29,360 nt of DNA, from positions 1 through 29,360 of the forward strand of contig CALCQV010000081.1 in the NCBI GenBank assembly GCA_937894795.1. The letters are read 5' to 3'. The DNA comes from an uncultured Bacteroidales bacterium. GTDB lineage: Bacteria > Bacteroidota > Bacteroidia > Bacteroidales > Lentimicrobiaceae. Positions 1-7,599 of this stretch are shown here, piece by piece. The position numbers and the translations under genes were made by a program. The notes under the pieces were generated by a model, which saw only the letters and a program-made list of their open reading frames with translations, did not search any database and was not told the origin of the DNA. The stretch's first letter is position 1. The number at the start of each line of letters is the position of its first letter.

Positions 1-855
1 ATCTGTCAATATAAAATTAATAAACTCTTGGGCAGCTGCTTTATTGGGTGAATTGAGAGGAATTGTTATTCCATATACCATATCTTCTCCATGTTGCACT
101 ATTTTTTCTGTAGGGGTATTACCGGGAATCTCTATTGAAACCTGATTATACCAATTATTAAGCGAAGGATTGCCAAGGTCAATACTATCGCCGGGATCCA
201 AATATAAAAGCCCATGCTGCATGGCAACTGATTTATATAAAAAGATATAATCAAGGGTATTTGTCTCCAATAAGGCAATCAGGTCCACCTCTTTTGGTCG
301 GATGTATTTATGATCCTTCGCCAATAACCGGTCAGCAAAGCCTGGTTTTATCAGTTGCTTTTCAGCAAGTTTCAATGATAGCACTGTACGATATCCACAG
401 GGATCACTTGAAGGATCTGCCCTTCCAATTATGATATCATCCCTTTGCAGGATTTCTGTCCAGTTATCATTATTGATTTCATTTGCCATCTTTGAGCCCA
501 GGTGATAAACAATAGCTATTTCATTAACAGCAAATTCCAGATTCCAGTCGGCAAATTTGGGTATCATCATCTTATCAATCAATACCGCATCTGAGGAAGC
601 CAGGATATCACATTCCCTGTCAAGTTCAGTAATCTTCCTTATACAGGTCAGACTACCGGCTGATTCAGGTTTAATTTTGAGGTTAGGATGAAGAACATTA
701 AAGGAATCGGCAAGTGCTTTTATAGGAACACTCAGACTTCCGGCATGAAAAATGATAAGGTCACCCTGCAGGCCTTTGTTTTCTACATTTGAATTCTGCC
801 TGCAAGATTGCAGTATCAACATGAATAAGAAGAGTATCCCGACAATTCGTTTCAT
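1..855 (-). CDS. wtpA: Tungstate/molybdate ABC transporter substrate-binding lipoprotein (WtpA type), C-terminus cut by window edge
   Basis: Open reading frame starting with ATG at 855 on the minus strand and still open at position 1, so 285 codons are visible and the C-terminus is missing. The N-terminus is a lipoprotein signal with a hydrophobic core and Cys18 in an LQSC lipobox, so the protein should be anchored facing the periplasm. Family signatures of the WtpA/archaeal ModA group are visible: FHAGSLSVP near the mature N-terminus, ESAGSLTCIRK, DPSSDPCGYR, and ETNTLDYIFLYKS. In that family the Asp of the DPCGYR stretch and a downstream Glu coordinate the oxyanion octahedrally (from family knowledge). 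It would capture tungstate or molybdate for an ABC importer whose permease and ATPase probably lie beyond position 1. It begins 3 nt after the stop of the ModE-like gene, so the two are co-transcribed. Tungstate preference is inferred from family and context. Confidence 0.88.
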   Translation of the reverse strand, partial: MKRIVGILFLFMLILQSCRQNSNVENKGLQGDLIIFHAGSLSVPIKALADSFNVLHPNLKIKPESAGSLTCIRKITELDRECDILASSDAVLIDKMMIPKFADWNLEFAVNEIAIVYHLGSKMANEINNDNWTEILQRDDIIIGRADPSSDPCGYRTVLSLKLAEKQLIKPGFADRLLAKDHKYIRPKEVDLIALLETNTLDYIFLYKSVAMQHGLLYLDPGDSIDLGNPSLNNWYNQVSIEIPGNTPTEKIVQHGEDMVYGITIPLNSPNKAAAQEFINFILTD

Positions 856-858
856 TTG

Positions 859-1224
859 TTAATTGTCATTTAGTTCATTAATCATTGTGTCAAAATGTTT
901 CTGCATCAATTTGTCAACATTCGAATGAAAGTGATCAAAAGCCTGAATTAATTTTTTGCCGACAGGGGTGAGTTTCATACTTCCTCCATCAGCACCACCG
1001 CGTGTGCTTTCCAGTAACGGCTTGCCTAGTGATCTTTCAATCTGCTTTAAATCATTCCAGGTACGGCGATAGGTGATCTCCAGCTTTTTGCATGCAGCCT
1101 TGAGTGATCCGGTCTCATCTATGGTTTTAAGTATCAGCCACTTCCCATCACCCATTATTCCTTTCCCGTCTTTATCGCTAAACCATATTTTATAGTTCAG
1201 CTGAAATTGATCAAATGCTTTCAT
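859..1224 (-). CDS. ModE-type winged helix-turn-helix regulator lacking the molbindin domain
   Basis: A 121-residue protein matching the N-terminal DNA-binding half of ModE (LysR-type winged helix). Visible signatures are GKWLILKTIDETGSLKAA, then a recognition-helix region with YRRTWNDL, and TRGGADGGSMKLTP before a final helix. Full-length E. coli ModE is about twice as long and carries two C-terminal MOP/TOBE molybdate-binding domains. These are absent here, as in many short ModE homologues, so how it would sense oxyanion is unclear. It lies directly upstream of the tungstate-binding lipoprotein gene with a 3-nt gap, which supports a role in regulating tungstate/molybdate uptake. It may also control the oxidoreductase genes further along, but that is inference. 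Confidence 0.85.
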   Translation of the reverse strand: MKAFDQFQLNYKIWFSDKDGKGIMGDGKWLILKTIDETGSLKAACKKLEITYRRTWNDLKQIERSLGKPLLESTRGGADGGSMKLTPVGKKLIQAFDHFHSNVDKLMQKHFDTMINELNDN

Positions 1225-1250
1225 TTTTTATCACATTTAATGTTACAATA

Positions 1251-1258
1251 CAAAGGTA
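1251..1258 (-). promoter_or_regulatory. Bacteroidota -7 promoter element for modE-wtpA
   Basis: The minus strand reads TACCTTTG, an exact match to the Bacteroidota -7 consensus TAnnTTTG, 26 nt before the modE start codon. I could not place a well-spaced -33 TTG element, so only the -7 half is supported. Confidence 0.4.
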
Positions 1259-1358
1259 GATTAAATATAGTTGTTTTGTTTACTGTCAACTGATAAAGCC
1301 AGTACTATCGACGAGTTTCCTGATATCAGCAGGAGCAGGCTATTTTACAATTATGGTA

Positions 1359-2117
1359 TTAAGAAGATACATTCCTCAGATCAATTATTGATCCGCTGTC
1401 AAAGGTATAATCACTCACCACTCTCAGTATTCCGGTAGCCGCTACAATAGGATCCGTCAGTTTATTTTCCTGATGTAATTTCTCAAATTTGTGCTTCATG
1501 GGAAAATCCTGAATGTCGGCTTGCCGAAGTTTTTCCTGAATTTGTGTATTAACAATGCCGGGAGCAATAGAGAGTACTCTAACAGGATAATCCATTTCTT
1601 TTTGTTCCAGGTTAACTGTTCTGGTCATCATATCCAGACCGGCTTTTGCAGAACAATAGAGAGTCCAACCGGCATAAGGATTTTGAGCGGCACCGCTGCT
1701 TATGTTAATAATGTTCTTTTTGCATTTAAATTTCTCTGATTTTTTAATAAACTCATTGGCAAGTAGAAAAGGAACAGTAAGGTTAGTGGTGATGTGATTA
1801 ATAATGTCAATTGGTAGGCAATCACCCAAAAATTTAACAGGTTCCACTACACCTGCATTATTGATAAGGGTAATTTCATTTACGGCCTCATGGTCGATGT
1901 ATGAAAATATTTCATCTATAAGACGGGGAATACTTTCCATTTGGTTAAGATCTTGTTCGTAGTACCATAGTAGTGTTTTATTTTGGGATGCAAGATCCTT
2001 AAGGTTATTATTCATTCTGCGAGAGATGCAAAAAACCTTGTTTTTCTCTTCAATGACACTTTTCGCCAATGCTTCACCTAATCCCGAACTTGTACCGGTA
2101 ATAATAAAATATTTCAT
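1359..2117 (-). CDS. Short-chain dehydrogenase/reductase (benzil reductase/YueD-like)
   Basis: A 252-residue classical short-chain dehydrogenase with an N-terminal Rossmann nucleotide-binding motif (TGTSSGLGE), the NNAG structural motif, a catalytic Ser in NISSGAAQ, and the YxxxK pair in YCSAKAG. The start MKYFIITGTSSGLGEAL resembles proteins annotated as (S)-benzoin-forming benzil reductase or sepiapterin-reductase-like. It is expected to be a cytoplasmic NADPH-dependent carbonyl reductase, but the substrate cannot be read from sequence. It is divergent from pruA and 134 bp upstream of modE on the same strand, with a separate -7 element before modE. Membership of the tungsten locus is therefore not implied. 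A TAGATTTG element (minus strand, 2167-2174) lies about 50 nt before its start. Confidence 0.85.
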   Translation of the reverse strand: MKYFIITGTSSGLGEALAKSVIEEKNKVFCISRRMNNNLKDLASQNKTLLWYYEQDLNQMESIPRLIDEIFSYIDHEAVNEITLINNAGVVEPVKFLGDCLPIDIINHITTNLTVPFLLANEFIKKSEKFKCKKNIINISSGAAQNPYAGWTLYCSAKAGLDMMTRTVNLEQKEMDYPVRVLSIAPGIVNTQIQEKLRQADIQDFPMKHKFEKLHQENKLTDPIVAATGILRVVSDYTFDSGSIIDLRNVSS

Positions 2118-2239
2118 CAGAATGTTGATTGTTTTCAGTTAGTAAACCATAGTCTAAAGGTATGAACAAATCTACAACGGGCCTGTTTATGGTGCAGAAA
2201 TAAGTAACGGATAACACAGTTTTTTAATAAAATAGCATT

Positions 2240-3910
2240 ATGAATAACGCGGCATTTGCATTTGAATATCCCAAGAATGAGCCGGTGAAGAATTATTCTC
2301 CGGGATCAAAGGAACGAAAGGAATTACAGGCGGAACTAGACAGCCTATCTACTATACAACTCGATATTCCTCTTATCATTGGAGGTAAAGAGGTAAGAAC
2401 AGGCGATACCTCTTCCATTGTTATGCCGCATGATCATGGGCATATTTTAGGGAAATATCACAAAGCATCAGCTAAAGAGGTCAATGAGGCCGTTGAAGCA
2501 GCTCTGAAAGCTCATAAGGAGTGGGAGTCTGTTTCATGGGTTGAACGTCTGTCAGTCTCACTTAAGATTGCTGAACTGATCTCAACAAAGTATAGAGCCC
2601 GTCTTAATGCTGCATCCATGCTTGGACAAAGTAAGAATGCCTATCAGGCGGAAATTGACAGCGCCTGTGAGACTATAGATTTTCTGAGATTTAATGCCCA
2701 TTATATATCAGATATATATAATGAGCAGCCTCATTCTGATCCCGGAATCATCAACAGAATTGAATATCGTCCATTGGAGGGATTCATTTTCTCGATTACC
2801 CCATTTAATTTCACCTCCATTGCCTCGAACTTGAATATGTCGCCGGTAGTAATGGGAAATACAGCACTCTGGAAACCTGCATCAACATCAGTACTTTCCA
2901 ACTATGTGCTGATGGAAATCTTTAAGGAGGCAGGATTGCCTGATGGCGTGATAAATTTCATTCCGGGAGCAGGTTCAGTGGTGGGAAATGCTGCATTTGA
3001 GCATCGAAGCTTCGCAGGACTTCATTTTACCGGTTCAAATAGTACATTTAACCATCTATGGCAGCAAACCGGTAAAAACCTGCATAAGTATAAATCCTAT
3101 CCAAAAATTGTGGGTGAAACCGGTGGTAAAGACTTTATATTGGTACATCCGTCTGCACAGGTGGATGAAATTGCCACGGCATTAGTAAGAGGTTCCTTTG
3201 AATATCAGGGCCAGAAATGCTCGGCTTCATCAAGGGCCTATATTCCTGAAAGCCTTTGGCCAAAAGTTAAAGAGAGAGTGGGTGATATGCTGTCGCAGGT
3301 TAAGATGGGCGATGTGCGCGACTTTGGCAATTTCATAAATGCGGTGATTGAGGAGAGTGCCTGGGATAGGATTATGGGGTATATTGAAAATGCAAAAAAA
3401 TCAAATGAAGCTGAAGTGATATTTGGCGGTAAGGGCGATAAATCAAAGGGCTACTTCATAGAACCAACGGTAATACTGGCATCTAATCCTCACTATGTTA
3501 CCATGGAAGAGGAAATCTTTGGACCGGTACTTACCATTTTTGTGTATAAGGATAATGATTATTGGGAAACCGTGAAATTGGTTGATGAAACTTCTCCCTA
3601 TGGACTTACCGGATCCATTTTTGCACACGACCGGCATGTGCTGGATCAAACAAGCAGGGCCTTGAAATACTCTGCAGGCAATTTGTATTATAATGACAAA
3701 CCTACCGGGGCTGTTGTAGGACAGCAACCATTTGGAGGTTCGCGTCAGTCAGGTACCAATGATAAGGCAGGTAGTTATCTTAATCTTCTTAGGTGGGTGA
3801 GTCCGCGGACTATCAAGGAAACATTGCGTCCTCCAACTGATTTCAAGTATCCATTTATGAAGATTGACCACTGTAGTGATGTTTCTGAGACAAAAGTGAA
3901 TAAAGAGTAG
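2240..3910 (+). CDS. pruA: 1-pyrroline-5-carboxylate (L-glutamate gamma-semialdehyde) dehydrogenase
   Basis: A 556-residue aldehyde dehydrogenase that oxidises L-glutamate gamma-semialdehyde to glutamate with NAD+, the second step of proline degradation. The general-base region GETGGKDF (Glu293) and the catalytic nucleophile in GQKCSASSR (Cys327) are intact. The C-terminal YNDKPTGAVVGQQPFGG segment is typical of the stand-alone P5C dehydrogenase family (about 540 residues), as distinct from the bifunctional PutA. The start is ATG 2240. The gene is monocistronic: it faces the oxidoreductase gene convergently and is followed by two hairpins (3930-3963, 3989-4031). No proline dehydrogenase gene is visible nearby. 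Confidence 0.93.
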   Translation: MNNAAFAFEYPKNEPVKNYSPGSKERKELQAELDSLSTIQLDIPLIIGGKEVRTGDTSSIVMPHDHGHILGKYHKASAKEVNEAVEAALKAHKEWESVSWVERLSVSLKIAELISTKYRARLNAASMLGQSKNAYQAEIDSACETIDFLRFNAHYISDIYNEQPHSDPGIINRIEYRPLEGFIFSITPFNFTSIASNLNMSPVVMGNTALWKPASTSVLSNYVLMEIFKEAGLPDGVINFIPGAGSVVGNAAFEHRSFAGLHFTGSNSTFNHLWQQTGKNLHKYKSYPKIVGETGGKDFILVHPSAQVDEIATALVRGSFEYQGQKCSASSRAYIPESLWPKVKERVGDMLSQVKMGDVRDFGNFINAVIEESAWDRIMGYIENAKKSNEAEVIFGGKGDKSKGYFIEPTVILASNPHYVTMEEEIFGPVLTIFVYKDNDYWETVKLVDETSPYGLTGSIFAHDRHVLDQTSRALKYSAGNLYYNDKPTGAVVGQQPFGGSRQSGTNDKAGSYLNLLRWVSPRTIKETLRPPTDFKYPFMKIDHCSDVSETKVNKE

Positions 3911-3929
3911 ATAATTGGTATTATCAGAG

Positions 3930-3963
3930 GCTTTTACAAAGGTTATTATAAGTAAAAGCTTTT
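3930..3963 (+). terminator. Probable intrinsic terminator of pruA
   Basis: The arms gcttttac (3930-3937) and gtaaaagc (3952-3959) are perfectly complementary and are followed by a short T run (3960-3963), 20 nt after the pruA stop codon. The stem is AT-rich and the T run is short, so it may be weak. A stronger hairpin follows at once. Confidence 0.5.
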
Positions 3964-3988
3964 CTGTCCAATTTAAATATATAATAAT

Positions 3989-4031
3989 AAAAGCAGGAGA
4001 GATTAGTCAATGACTAATCTCTCCTGCTTTT
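3989..4031. terminator. Bidirectional terminator hairpin between convergent pruA and aor
   Basis: Near-perfect 21-bp inverted repeat with arms aaaagcaggagagattagtc and its complement meeting around 4010, flanked by A on the left and T on the right. It therefore reads as a hairpin followed by T residues on both strands. It lies exactly between two convergent genes, the classic position of a shared bidirectional terminator. Confidence 0.85.
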
Positions 4032-4082
4032 ATGTTTGTGAATAATGTCAGTGTCAGCAATATGCTGATTTACGATCAGTCA

Positions 4083-6239
4083 TTATTGCAAAGGAGCAAC
4101 AACACTGATAAGTTCCGGCAGATCCATGCCAATCTCCTTAAGGTGTTCAATTTTTGGTACACCATTTAGATTCCAGCCTCTTCTTGTATAAACTGCATCT
4201 AAAAGCTGTTCATAACGATTTTCACGATATCTTCTGGTTGCATCCATTTTTTCTTTCAGTGTCATTGTGGCAGGATTCATTCCCTGCTCGTCAATTAACT
4301 GCTTATCATATCGTTCCTGACGTGACAGATATTCTTCTTCAGTAACAGGACCTGCTGCGCGGTATGGTTGAGCATCGTGTTTCCTGAGTCCGTATCCTCT
4401 GCGGATATTAAATACCCTTTGGAAATTATAAACCCTTTCTGATTGGCGTATTAATTCATGCTTATCGATATTGCTACCGGTAACGGCATTGTATATAGTT
4501 ACATAGTTATCCACATGTTCAGGTACTTTAGCCGGTTCATCGGTTTCTTTATTTCCTACCGGGGTAACGTCATTCCAGGGTAATTTACATAAGCCCTGCA
4601 GTCCGAACCATGTTCTGAACATTGGAAAGTAATGGAGTGCTTCGGCTTTAGCTTCAAAGGTTGGCAATTGATTATTAACCATGTCCATAAAAATAAGCCA
4701 GGCTTCATCATGTTGAGGGCCTTTATTAGTCATAGCATAGCCACCTTGTTGAGCCAGTGATTCCTTCGAAACATATTGTGAATATTCAAGCCCCTTATTT
4801 TCCATGCCGATATCATTAAGGAAATCAGCATCTGCGCCAAAATTCTCAACGAAGTAAGCTTTCATGCGGTGAACTCCGGTACCTGCAATTTTTCCAAAAC
4901 CTTCTCCTCTTGCTAATTGGTGCAATAATTCAAGAGCAGCATCCTTATTGCCAAAATTAAGCTCAAGACCACCGGTTCTCTCCTTATTAAGAATGCCATT
5001 TTCGTAACATTCCATTATGAAAGCTACAGTGGTACCCCATGTAATTGTACAAACTCCATAAGTATCACAATAAAAGTTAGCTTCAATGATAGCATCATAA
5101 TCAAAAATACCCAGGTTAGAGCCAAGCCCTGCAGCAGTTTCATATTCCGGTCCGTCAACTATTACTTTCTGTCCCTTGTAAGGCCCTGTTTTCAGTTCAA
5201 AGTCATCTACACCTTTGGCACACGACATACTACAGCCAATCCAGCAACCATCAGGTATGCCCAGAGTAAAATACTTGTCGCGCAAAATATCACTATGGAT
5301 TTTGATGCCATCCATATGGCTTCCAAATTTGAAATTATGAGTGGGGAGCAGGTCATAATCGTTCATGACATTCACGATGTTAGCTGTTCCTTTCTTTCTC
5401 ATCTGGCACTGTATATCATCCAGGTCACGTATTTCTTTATTGTAGCGGCTGCCACGTTCCTGAATGGCCTTCATGTCCACAACATTATTCAGGTTGCCGG
5501 TAACACCGCTGGTATGAGCAACAATAGCCTTGATTTTCTTATCACGCATAACAGTGCCTATTCCCCCGCGCCCTGCCTGTTTCAGTCGTATTTTCTTTCT
5601 TTTTACATCATAGAATGTAAAGTTGATCATACCCATCAATGAATGTTCTGCAGCAGCACCGGTTGAGACAATGCCAATGTTTCTGGCGTCTTTTTCATCA
5701 TCTGCAAACATTTCTGTGAGTTGTTCAGCAAGTATATGAGAATCCACAGCAAGCCCCGGATCTTCAAAGATGCTGATTTTATGGTTTCTGCCATCTACAT
5801 AGATAATAACATCCTTATCTGCTTTGCCCTGTAATTCAAGCGCATCAAAACCGGCAAATTTAAAAAACGGACCAAAGAAACCGCCTACGTTAGAATCCAT
5901 AACGGAATCGGTCTGAGGTGAAATAGTCACAAGCAACGACTTTCCGGTGCCTGAATACTGTGTAATACCACATACAGGACCGCTTGCAATGACTATCTCA
6001 TTATCCGGGTCATCCCATCTGGTATCAGGTTTTGTGCCATCCCATAACAGTCGCAAGCCAAATCCTTTTCCACCAATAAATTTCTCTTTCATCTGCTGAG
6101 AAACGGGTTTTTCCAATATCCTTTTATCTCCAACATTAATGTAGAGCGTACGGTTATTATAGCCCCGATCTATAGGTGCCCATGCGTACTTGTAATCTTT
6201 TAACAGATTGAGTGTTTTTTTTACAGCATCAAGATCCAT
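4083..6239 (-). CDS. aor: Tungsten-dependent aldehyde:ferredoxin oxidoreductase family protein
   Basis: A 718-residue member of the AOR family, whose enzymes carry a tungsten bis-pyranopterin cofactor and a [4Fe-4S] cluster and usually oxidise aldehydes to acids with ferredoxin as electron acceptor. Visible signatures are IGGKGFGLRLLWDG near the N-terminus, the cofactor-binding stretch QAGRGGIGTVMRDKKIKAI, a cysteine cluster Cys332-x3-Cys336-x3-Cys340 (DGCWIGCSMSC), and a distant Cys551 in GLCKLPWND, the usual fourth cluster ligand. The protein is about 100 residues longer than Pyrococcus AOR. The extra length is mostly C-terminal and includes a charged helical insert before the conserved RRGWNLNGVP motif. 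The C-x3-C-x3-C spacing differs from the C-x2-C-x3-C of Pyrococcus AOR and recalls BamB-like members. It has a -7 promoter element at 6299-6306 and is divergent from the thiF-thiS pair. The substrate is unknown. Confidence 0.93.
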   Translation of the reverse strand: MDLDAVKKTLNLLKDYKYAWAPIDRGYNNRTLYINVGDKRILEKPVSQQMKEKFIGGKGFGLRLLWDGTKPDTRWDDPDNEIVIASGPVCGITQYSGTGKSLLVTISPQTDSVMDSNVGGFFGPFFKFAGFDALELQGKADKDVIIYVDGRNHKISIFEDPGLAVDSHILAEQLTEMFADDEKDARNIGIVSTGAAAEHSLMGMINFTFYDVKRKKIRLKQAGRGGIGTVMRDKKIKAIVAHTSGVTGNLNNVVDMKAIQERGSRYNKEIRDLDDIQCQMRKKGTANIVNVMNDYDLLPTHNFKFGSHMDGIKIHSDILRDKYFTLGIPDGCWIGCSMSCAKGVDDFELKTGPYKGQKVIVDGPEYETAAGLGSNLGIFDYDAIIEANFYCDTYGVCTITWGTTVAFIMECYENGILNKERTGGLELNFGNKDAALELLHQLARGEGFGKIAGTGVHRMKAYFVENFGADADFLNDIGMENKGLEYSQYVSKESLAQQGGYAMTNKGPQHDEAWLIFMDMVNNQLPTFEAKAEALHYFPMFRTWFGLQGLCKLPWNDVTPVGNKETDEPAKVPEHVDNYVTIYNAVTGSNIDKHELIRQSERVYNFQRVFNIRRGYGLRKHDAQPYRAAGPVTEEEYLSRQERYDKQLIDEQGMNPATMTLKEKMDATRRYRENRYEQLLDAVYTRRGWNLNGVPKIEHLKEIGMDLPELISVVAPLQ

Positions 6240-6298
6240 AACTGTTTATATTTATATTTTTTTAGTAAGTATTGTTGAATCTATTGTTTGTTGGTTCA

Positions 6299-6306
6299 CA
6301 AAGGTA
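6299..6306 (-). promoter_or_regulatory. -7 promoter element for the aldehyde oxidoreductase gene
   Basis: The minus strand reads TACCTTTG, matching TAnnTTTG, 59 nt upstream of the ATG at 6239. The same octamer serves modE (1251-1258). No clear -33 element was found. Confidence 0.4.
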
Positions 6307-6436
6307 ATGAGTTTTCCGGTAGAAATACCTTTCTCCCTGAAAAATAGCGATATGCAGGCTTATTCATAACTGATTGAAGTTAACTACCCGAACTTCAGTG
6401 GTCATGAACAGATTCTTCCTGCAGATTTATATTTTG

Positions 6437-6444
6437 TATATTAG
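6437..6444 (+). promoter_or_regulatory. -7-like promoter element for thiF-thiS
   Basis: TATATTAG, seven of eight matches to TAnnTTTG including the TA, about 35 nt before the ATG at 6479. It lies inside the longer open frame that begins at 6374, so it favours the later start codon. The same octamer precedes the acyl-CoA synthetase gene (28379-28386). Confidence 0.35.
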
Positions 6445-6478
6445 CACGATTTTTTTAACCACCTTTTTACTTTATAAA

Positions 6479-7096
6479 ATGGAATTGACTTATCCGGAGA
6501 AAGTCAGGAGATATTTAAGCAAATGTACTGTTGGCATAGCCGGTTGCGGTGGCCTGGGGTCAAATTGTGCAATTAGCCTTGCAAGAGCAGGAGTGGGTAA
6601 ACTGATTATAGCTGATTTTGATATTGTTACAGTTGAAAACCTTGAACGGCAATATTATTTTCATGATCAGGTGAATAAATTGAAAGTGCTTGCACTCCGT
6701 GATAATATTCTTAGAATTGACCCTTCAATCACGGTTAAGCCATTCGACCTTAAGCTTTGTTCATCGGATGTTATAGAACTCTTTGCCGGATGTGATGTTA
6801 TTGTTGAAGCTTTTGATAAAGCTGAGATGAAACAGATGATTATTGAGGCAGTCATAAATCATTTACCGGGGAAACCATTGGTGTGTGGTATCGGATTGGC
6901 CGGTTTCGGCAAAACTGATCTTTTAAAGGTAATTCGAACCGGTAACTTGATTGTTTGTGGTGATCAAATGTCAGAGGTCACAGAAACGAATCCCTTGACT
7001 GCTCCAAGAGTGGGAATTGTCGCTAATATGGAGGCAAATGAAGTCATTGAAATACTAATGTCAAAATTTAAGACCTGGAATGAAAATATTGCTTAA
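6479..7096 (+). CDS. ThiF/MoeB-like ubiquitin-like protein adenylyltransferase
   Basis: A 205-residue E1-like enzyme that would adenylate the C-terminal glycine of the small carrier encoded just downstream. It shows the nucleotide-binding loop GIAGCGGLGSN near residue 20, then IADFDIVTVENLERQ with the acidic, Arg and Gln residues typical of the family, and a conserved Lys in VNKLK. It is a short form without the paired CxxC zinc motifs of MoeB, resembling the compact ThiF 'family 2' proteins. The frame is open upstream to 6374, which would add a hydrophobic segment. I prefer ATG 6479 because the -7 element lies between the two, homologues begin near this point, and the earlier start is TTG. 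It overlaps thiS by 17 nt. A role in tungstopterin rather than thiamine synthesis is inferred from the divergent oxidoreductase gene. Confidence 0.82.
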   Translation: MELTYPEKVRRYLSKCTVGIAGCGGLGSNCAISLARAGVGKLIIADFDIVTVENLERQYYFHDQVNKLKVLALRDNILRIDPSITVKPFDLKLCSSDVIELFAGCDVIVEAFDKAEMKQMIIEAVINHLPGKPLVCGIGLAGFGKTDLLKVIRTGNLIVCGDQMSEVTETNPLTAPRVGIVANMEANEVIEILMSKFKTWNENIA

Positions 7097-7283
7097 TAAC
7101 CGCAAGGAAACTATAGAATCTGAAACCATTACTGTGAATGAACTTCTTACATTAAAGAATTTCACCTGGAAAATGCTCGTTATCAAGATTAATGGTACGG
7201 TGATCAAGCGACATGAGTATGATTCACTTCAGATAAAGGAAGGAGATGATGTTGCGGTCATTCATCTCATCACCGGCGGCTAA
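7080..7283 (+). CDS. ThiS/MoaD-like sulfur carrier protein
   Basis: A 67-residue beta-grasp ubiquitin-like protein ending in the diagnostic Gly-Gly (VIHLITGG), the site that is adenylated and thiocarboxylated. Internal motifs include VKINGTVIKR and GDDVAVIHL, as in ThiS. Its ATG at 7080 lies inside the 3' end of the ThiF-like gene (17-nt overlap), so the enzyme and its carrier are translationally linked. No thiG, thiH or thiC is visible in the window. The neighbouring tungsten oxidoreductase makes a sulfur-donor role in pterin dithiolene formation possible (inference). By sequence alone it is closer to ThiS than to MoaD. Confidence 0.85.
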   Translation: MKILLNNRKETIESETITVNELLTLKNFTWKMLVIKINGTVIKRHEYDSLQIKEGDDVAVIHLITGG

Positions 7284-7599
7284 ATAAATGCTATGATGCA
7301 ACTGTTGGTTGCTTTATATCAGGTTCTTTTTCGCTCCATTTTTATCTTTTAAGACTCAATTGTTACCTCAGGCAGTCAGGTAGGCAACTCTTTTTTCTCT
7401 TAATGGAAGAGGCTTCACACCTTTAATGATTGATTAATAAATACACTACATACAAGGTATAACAGCCATATAACATCTGTACAATATATGTACAGACATG
7501 TACAGAATATGTACAGCGTATGTACAGTATATGTACAGCAAAAATTAATGAATCATGAAGTAAAACAGATTCAATTGGAAAGAAACTTGAAAGCAGTGT
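7284..7599. other. Convergent intergenic region without a recognisable gene
   Basis: This is 316 bases between the ends of thiS (plus) and folC (minus). No coding frame or good intrinsic terminator was seen; a small gcaac/gttgc hairpin sits near 7299-7313. Its right part holds the TGTACA array described separately. Confidence 0.6.
7478..7537. repeat. Array of six TGTACA palindromes in helical phase
   Basis: TGTACA occurs at 7478, 7489, 7499, 7510, 7521 and 7532, giving spacings of 11, 10, 11, 11 and 11 bp. The four or five bases between copies are AT-rich and vary (for example ATATA, GAATA, GCGTA, GTATA). The mean period of 10.8 bp is close to one DNA helical turn, so every copy would face the same side of the duplex. 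It lies in the shared 3' region of thiS and folC. Confidence 0.9.

Noticed and set aside
6339..6351. ATCGCTATTTTTC on the minus strand as an E. coli-type ModE operator half-site upstream of aor
   Set aside because: The expected inverted second half is missing, and the short ModE homologue here may recognise a different site. Not strong enough to call.
6374..6478. N-terminal hydrophobic extension of the ThiF-like protein
   Set aside because: It starts at TTG or at an ATG (6404) upstream of the likely -7 element, and ThiF enzymes are soluble. It is probably untranslated sequence.
7478..7537. TGTACA array as a CRISPR array
   Set aside because: The repeated unit is only 6 bp with 4-5 bp spacers, far below CRISPR repeat and spacer lengths, and no cas gene is present.
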